Below, piece after piece: positions 46,000 through 64,000 of a DNA stretch of 64,000 nt. The notes under the pieces were generated by a model. The model was not told the origin of the DNA. It worked only from the letters and a program-made list of their open reading frames with translations, and ran no database searches. The DNA is from Sternotherus odoratus (lineage: Eukaryota > Chordata > Testudines > Kinosternidae). The DNA lies in NCBI GenBank assembly GCA_032164245.1, contig JAVMKO010000020.1:11869206-11933205 (forward strand), written 5' to 3'. The position numbers and the translations under genes are program-made. Positions within the stretch are counted from its first letter, which is position 1; every line of letters begins with the position of its first letter.

Positions 46000-46085
46000 A
46001 ATGGCCAGAGAAGAGATTTGGCCATGGTCACATAGGAAGGTCCAGGAATCGAACCAAAGTCTGCCTATTCCCATTACTCTCCCCG
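46000..46085 (-). mobile_element. MIR-like SINE fragment
   Basis: GGCCATGGTCACATAGGAAG and GAATCGAACCAAAGTCTGCC, just upstream of the first exon seen for the unrecognised gene. Confidence 0.35.
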
Positions 46086-46619
46086 TTACCATAAACCTAC
46101 CTCCCTCTTCCTAAGCTTCCAGTGTATTTCAGAGACTGGATGATGGGTTCATGGCTAGATACGAGAGCCCTGAGCAACTACAGCAAATACTGGCAAGAAT
46201 AGGAAGATGGGACCAGTTAGCCTTAAGTCTACACCTTAGACATGGTAATTGTCTAAGTTTCAGTGCCCTCTGTTGTGTTTCCAGAATTAAAGATTTAATC
46301 AAGGGAGAAATGTCCTCTAGGTGCAGAGTTAATCTTTGCCAATGCCTATTTATGCACCAGCACCACCACCCCAACTCCAGTTGGGAAACTAAGCAGATGT
46401 GTGCAGGATCAGGTCTTGTGTAAAACTGGCAGAAAGTGTGAGGAAGATTTGTTTCAATTTTACTAGTAGGTCTCAGGTTTTGTAGTTTAGCCTAGCAGGT
46501 GTGTGTGTAAAATGGTTTCACTGGAACTGGGAGATACTCCTACAGTCTATTCAAAATGACTTCTAAACACATGCCTCAGGAAAGCCCAAACAAAGCATTT
46601 TTTCCACTACAGAGCAAGT

Positions 46620-59070
<12,451 letters not shown>

Positions 59071-60393
59071 CTGAAATATAAAAGGTGCAAGTCAGACAAT
59101 ATATTAAAATAAGCATTCTATGTTGAATTAGTAATAGTATGTTGAATTAGTAGTAGAATTTGCAATAATTAATATCTAATTAATGTCTAATCTCTGTTGA
59201 ATCTGTGTGATCTTCCATATTTAGTGGAAGCTATGTATACAGAACAGCAAGTGTCATTACCTGGTGCTGGTGATTCTGTAACCAGCATTCTTTCCTTTGA
59301 GTCACTACTTGGTCAATATCCCCAAGTGGTGTTACAGGACACTGTAGCATTGGAGAGGCCACTTATGACCAAAGAAGAGCCAGGAGTTCAGTGATATAAA
59401 CCTACATAATATGATCAAATTTAAACACAAAACTATCTAGATTCCCTGTTCTTTCCATCAGATACAGTTCAATTCACTACCTATCCTAAACTAGTGTGTA
59501 ATGGTGCTGCATGCAATGAAATAACTGCCATTTTAATCCATCAGAAAGGTAATCTATGTGATGCATACAAACATTTTATCATAGGGAAAAGTCTATAACA
59601 GATAAAGACTATACAATTAATTGGAAAACTTTAAAAAGTCACTGATAGCAACCTCTGAAGTATAGGATAAGGGCAGTAGTAACTCACTGAGTGTTAGTCT
59701 TTTGACAGAGATAAAAGCAACAAGTGAACACTATATGCCATTATCTCAAGACTCAATCTAAGGAACATCTTTAACAAGAGTAGTAAAGTAGCTAATGTCA
59801 AAATACACCCAGAAAATTCTGCAATACATTTAGTTTAATTTATACTCATATGGACAGATGAGGAATCTCTCCTGCTCAAAAGCTGCTGATTCTCAGAACA
59901 CCTACAATTCATTTGAGAAACATTTTCCAGCATACCATGCCAACTGTTGCTGGAAGGGAACCTTTCAGCACCATCTCAAGAGAAGAAGGTAAGGGACTGC
60001 ACCATGAAAGATGGTGTTGCACTTTAGTTGGTAATCCAGAAATGCTACTCATCTATGGTGCATTGTCAAGTCTTTGAGGAGTGAAACATGCACAGATGTC
60101 TGAAGCCAAAATTTTATACAAACAGAGTAGGTCTATACTAAAAACATTGCATCAGAGCAGCTGCACAAATGCAGCTGTTGTGCTTAAGTGAAGATACACC
60201 TACACAGAACCTCTCCTGCTGACATAGTGCAGCCTACAATGATTTAAGGTTGGTATAACAGTTGCTCAGGGGTGTGGATATTTCACAGCTACTTCTGAAC
60301 AATCCTCCACGCCAGTGGGCAAGAAACAGACTCATGGGACTATGGCATGAGACAAGCCCAACAGTTTACAGGATGGGTTTTATTATTCACCTT

Positions 60394-60600
60394 CAGAGAG
60401 GTAGTCGTGTTAGTCTGGAATTGCAGAAGTTACAAAGAGTCCTGTGGCACCTTAAAGACTAATTGAAGTATTGAAGCATAAACTTTCGTGGGCTAATACC
60501 CACTTCGTCGGCATGCATCCGACAAAGTGGGTATTAGCCCACAAAAGCTTATGCTTCAATACTTTAGTTAGTCTTTAAGGTGCCACAGGACTCTTTGTAA
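60394..60600. mobile_element. Palindromic Penelope-like element insertion with 12-bp target duplication
   Basis: Two copies of the Penelope-like terminal unit lie in inverted orientation (AAAGAGTCCTGTGGCACC on the left, GGTGCCACAGGACTCTTT on the right), meeting near 60512-60516. ATTATTCACCTT flanks it at 60382-60393 and 60601-60612. It lies in ATP6V1B2 intron 1. Confidence 0.8.
60476..60516 (-). ncRNA. Hammerhead-type motif, left arm
   Basis: The minus strand has CCGACGA, the stem GTGGG/CCCAC and GAAA. One deviation from the CUGANGA core. The right arm (60512-60551, plus strand) has CCGACAA and AAAA instead, so it is more decayed. Confidence 0.5.
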
Positions 60601-61618
60601 ATTATTCACCTTGTAACTGGTACATCTTTTTGTACAGTAAGACATTACTATTAATGTGTAGAACATAACTTTGCAGATGCTGACAATATGAAATGACTTT
60701 CCAATCACGATTACAGTTATTCCGCTAGAATCCTTATTACTCCCAAACAGGGCACTGGCATCTGTGTTTAAACTTAGCCTCACTTGATCTGTGAATACAG
60801 GAAGTGTTTGAGAGCCACAAGGCTCTACCAGAGTCACAAGGGAAGACTAAACAAGAGAGTAATCATTAATCAGTTACCACGGGGGAAAAGGATGAGCAAG
60901 TTGAGCTATTTCTAGATTGGGAAAACAGACTAATATGACCAAGAAAAAAAATGTTACCAGAAGCCATTAGTCTTAGGAAAAGAACACAATCCTTTGTGGA
61001 CACAAACAAGCTATGAAGACCTGGAAATACAGCGTAGGCTGGACAATGTGCGAGTTTAGTACACATTGAAAGAGGTGTATCTAAATCATGTTTTATGTCA
61101 ACAGTGTGATATTTACAGTGTTAACAAAGGTAACAAGAGTTTGCTGATAAACTAGCATAATAGTGTAATCTTGAAAAAATTTAACCTGGAGATGAAAAAG
61201 ATCAGATAGAAACTGTATAAGCAGGTTATAGGAGCCATTCTATCACATCTGGTTTGTTATAATTAACATGTATCTAAATTCAAAGCTAAAGAGGATAAGA
61301 AGTCCAGCTCTCTCTTTTTTACTTACAAGGAAATGTTTCATTTGTCCCAAGTTAGACACTTTGGGTTTCTCTGAACTGGACACTTCCTGTTATGCCAATT
61401 AAAAATATTCAGTATTTGTACCCAATGTGAATGGCACTTTAAAAAAAAATCATGGTGAGGGTGGAGCCAGACATTTGCAAAAAACAGGAGAGAACTATAT
61501 TGAGCAACATTACATTCTAACTTGTGACAGTCTTGTCAGCACTTCCTCACTGATCCAGAGTGAAGAACTCACTTCCTAACACTGTCCATCAGTGAGATAC
61601 CAGAGTCGGAAGGTCACT

Positions 61619-61640
61619 GGGGGGAGGGAGGGGGGGGGAG
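61619..61640 (+). repeat. G-rich tract with quadruplex potential
   Basis: G6-A-G3-A-G9-A-G2 run in ATP6V1B2 intron 1; on the transcribed RNA it appears as C-rich. Confidence 0.6.
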
Positions 61641-61774
61641 GAGCTGGAACAAATCCATGCTGATACATGACCACGGGATCTTTATTGTCCACACAGAGTA
61701 GACATGCACTTAATTTTTTTAAGGCTTGTCCAAGAAAGCCATTAAACTGCATGCAACTCCTCCGTAGAAAGAGA

Positions 61775-61868
61775 GAGAGCTAAGCTGATGAAGTTCAAAC
61801 CCCAGGAAATAGAACAGGTGTTCCAAACCTCCATGCTCAAACCACTAAACTACCCTATCTGGCTGTAT
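61775..61868 (-). mobile_element. tRNA-derived SINE fragment
   Basis: The minus strand has TAGGGTAGTTTAGTGGTTTG and CCTGGGGTTTGAACTTC, A and B box-like. Confidence 0.45.
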
Positions 61869-62644
61869 CTTGGGCTTTGCTGTCCTGTTCCCTTCTACTT
61901 TTGGATGTAGATGATTTTGTAGGACTTTTTGGGTCCACTGTTACTGATCTGGACTTCGTACTCAATTGAAAGACTCAAAAAACAAAAGGCAAAGAAGTTC
62001 CTTGTCTACATAGTCGGAAAATTCATGCTACTTAAGTATACAGGATCTTTCACAGAGTTACTTAATCACACAACTTGAACTAATCTAAATCAAGAATTCT
62101 AGCAAAAACACTGCTCCAATCAGTTTTGGCCTTCCTCATACCCACACTGCAGTAAAGGATTTAAAGCTGTGAAACAACTGCCTAGTAGAACCACTATTTC
62201 CCCTTTTCCTCGACTTTCACAATTACAAGTTTTAATGTACAAAATAACATCCCTCCCCCCAATATCACCTCACACTCTTTACAGTAAGAGGTCTAGTTTA
62301 TGCCAGAAAACTGATCTGTGTCATGCAGGGAAATACAAAATAGTGGATGTATCCACATTTTGACTGTTATTTGCACAAAATGAAGTCAGTAACCATACCA
62401 ATTACATTGAAGAAACTCCAGCTTCTGTATCCAGTAAAACATATAAGCTCATAGCAGTTGAGTCAGCTCTATTTATGAAGAGATTGTCAGAACCAAAGAA
62501 AAAAATTCAGGTGTCCTTCCTGATTTTGAATTAAGAATGGCACTAATCCACCCAGTAGTTTAACTGAAAATTTAGGCTCATCTGAATGCTAGATATTGAA
62601 TTTTAGCTCCATAGCCAAAAGAAACCTTAGGATGCACTTGCAGC

Positions 62645-63222
62645 CTCTAACTAGGGCATGTCTGCACTACAAATTTAAGTCAACCTACGTTAGATTAATT
62701 TATAGCCACTGTAGTAATTAGTACATGGCTGAGGTCCATACACCCTCCTCTGGTCAGTGGTGTGTCCTCACCAGGAGCACTTCCTCTGACTGAAGAGGGG
62801 CAAGTGTTGGGGGCTGAGAGCCAGGGCGCTCAGCTCTGTTCAGCTCCCCACTGGGAGCCCAGCTGACCCTCAGGCTTCCTGCTTCCCTGAGCTGGGCAGC
62901 TGTCCAGGCTTCTCACCGTCTTGAGCAGAGGGTGGTGGCAGCCAGGCCAATTTCTTGCCAATTTCATGGCTGCAGCATGGAGTTGTGAAATTGATAAGAA
63001 ATACAGCCAATGTAAGTAATGCAGTGTATACAGGGACACCCTGTTCCCCTAACTTCACCAAGATAAGCCCTACCTACGCCTCTCACGGAGGTGGAGTTGT
63101 GTCAGTGTATCAGGACACATACATCAGCGGGAGGAAGGCTGCATTGTGTATACTAGCATAATTAGGTCAACATAAGCTGCCTTGCATCGACTTAATTCTA
63201 AAATGTAGACTGTGCCTAAGCT
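62645..63222. mobile_element. Large MITE-like element in ATP6V1B2 intron 1
   Basis: Left end GGGCATGTCTGCACTACAAA, right end ATGTAGACTGTGCCTAA, with TAAGTCAACCTACG near the left end and AGGTCAACATAAGCTGC near the right. GC-rich interior of about 400 bases, no coding potential seen. Confidence 0.55.
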
Positions 63223-64000
63223 TTTTTATTTTGACTGATGTCCAGCAGCAGCAACCTCACCTTCAGCAGGCTATTATGAGGATTTCATCTACAGAAACCC
63301 TAGCAGCACAAGTTCAATGTCAAGAGATTCACCTTGCTATATTTCTGTACTCCATACAACAAAACCTTAGAAATTGGTTATAATATAGCTATGAGGTCAC
63401 ATCTGCTCCCTCCTCTCTCTCACACACTCACTATCCAGCAAATGATTGCCCCTTACAATCTAGTGCACTCAGATGCAGGGAACCCTTTTCAGTTTGTTCC
63501 CTCCTTTTGGAAACAAATGCATTTCCAAATGAGAGCAAGCAGGTCCCTCTGAATTGTGTGTCTGTAATAGTCAGATGTACCCACCCCCACCTAAATATCC
63601 TTTCCTAAATTTACTGTAAAGCTAGGATAAATAAATCACTTTTGAAATACACTGACAACTGCAGTCATGACTGGCTATTAAATTATATAACGCCTGCTCC
63701 AAACCACATTTAATACTTGTACATATTTGTTAAAAGTCTTTTCTTGTATGATACATCTTGCATATCTATGTAGTCAGTCTCTCACTCCCATTAAGCTGTA
63801 GTGTAATCACATGACCTTGAAACAGATCAGGAACAGATTAGTCAACCCATAGGAAGAATGATGTTTCACAATCCCTTATTGTCCTTTACTTAAGTAAAAA
63901 TCAGGACAATTAATACTCCGTAAGAATACCTATGGTTACACCACTCTAAGGACACTAACTAAAAGCAGTATCTGCCATCTGCCTGTTCTAGAACCATTCC

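Larger units (their letters stand above)
59071..64000 (-). other. ATP6V1B2: ATP6V1B2 intron 1, partial
   Basis: At least 4930 bases of intron. It carries the palindromic Penelope-like insertion, a SINE head, the G-rich tract and the large MITE-like element. A search for a GC-rich first coding exon (start MALRAM-type, ending before TYKTV) found none, so exon 1 is beyond the window. Confidence 0.85.

Noticed and set aside
61310..61390. Possible ATP6V1B2 first coding exon
   Set aside because: A donor-like GTAAGTAAA is present on the minus strand, but the sequence before it does not resemble the expected GC-rich N-terminal coding part ending in a Thr codon.

Overview
The window is vertebrate nuclear DNA, most likely from a turtle, with a crocodilian as the second choice. 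Genes are intron-rich with GT-AG junctions. The repeats are of sauropsid type: CR1 LINE 3' ends, Penelope-like elements carrying a hammerhead-type motif, hAT and TA-target MITEs, MIR-like and tRNA-derived SINEs, and a solo LTR. No bacterial, plasmid or CRISPR feature was seen.

Layout: 1-21643 has no convincing coding exon. It is flank or first-intron sequence of LZTS1 filled with repeats. 21644-27587 (+) holds the coding exons of LZTS1, which join to a 615-residue protein; its 3' UTR may reach about 33.1 kb. 33.1-41.5 kb is intergenic and repeat-rich. 41535-45790 (-) holds a multi-exon gene that I do not recognise. Four exons chain with matching phases and a fifth is less certain. 46.62-59.07 kb (-) holds the last 13 exons of ATP6V1B2 (V-ATPase B subunit, brain-type isoform) with its 3' UTR. 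Its first coding exon, with the start codon, lies beyond 64000. LZTS1 and ATP6V1B2 are also neighbours on human 8p21.3, so the synteny supports both calls.

LZTS1 runs towards the other two genes, and the unrecognised gene sits tail-to-tail with it. The unrecognised gene is on the same strand as ATP6V1B2 and begins within about 0.85 kb of its likely poly(A) site. The known products act separately: ATP6V1B2 in proton-pump assembly on endomembranes, and LZTS1 as a membrane-anchored coiled-coil scaffold.

The most notable observations are: (1) the unrecognised gene; (2) a solo LTR inserted eight bases into the intron after ATP6V1B2 exon 8, its target duplication copying part of the splice donor; (3) a palindromic Penelope-like insertion with a 12-bp target duplication and paired hammerhead-type arms; (4) several nested transposon insertions; (5) a proline inside the LZTS1 coiled coil; (6) an upstream ORF overlapping the LZTS1 start. 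All calls come from reading the sequence and from remembered family knowledge. No search was run.
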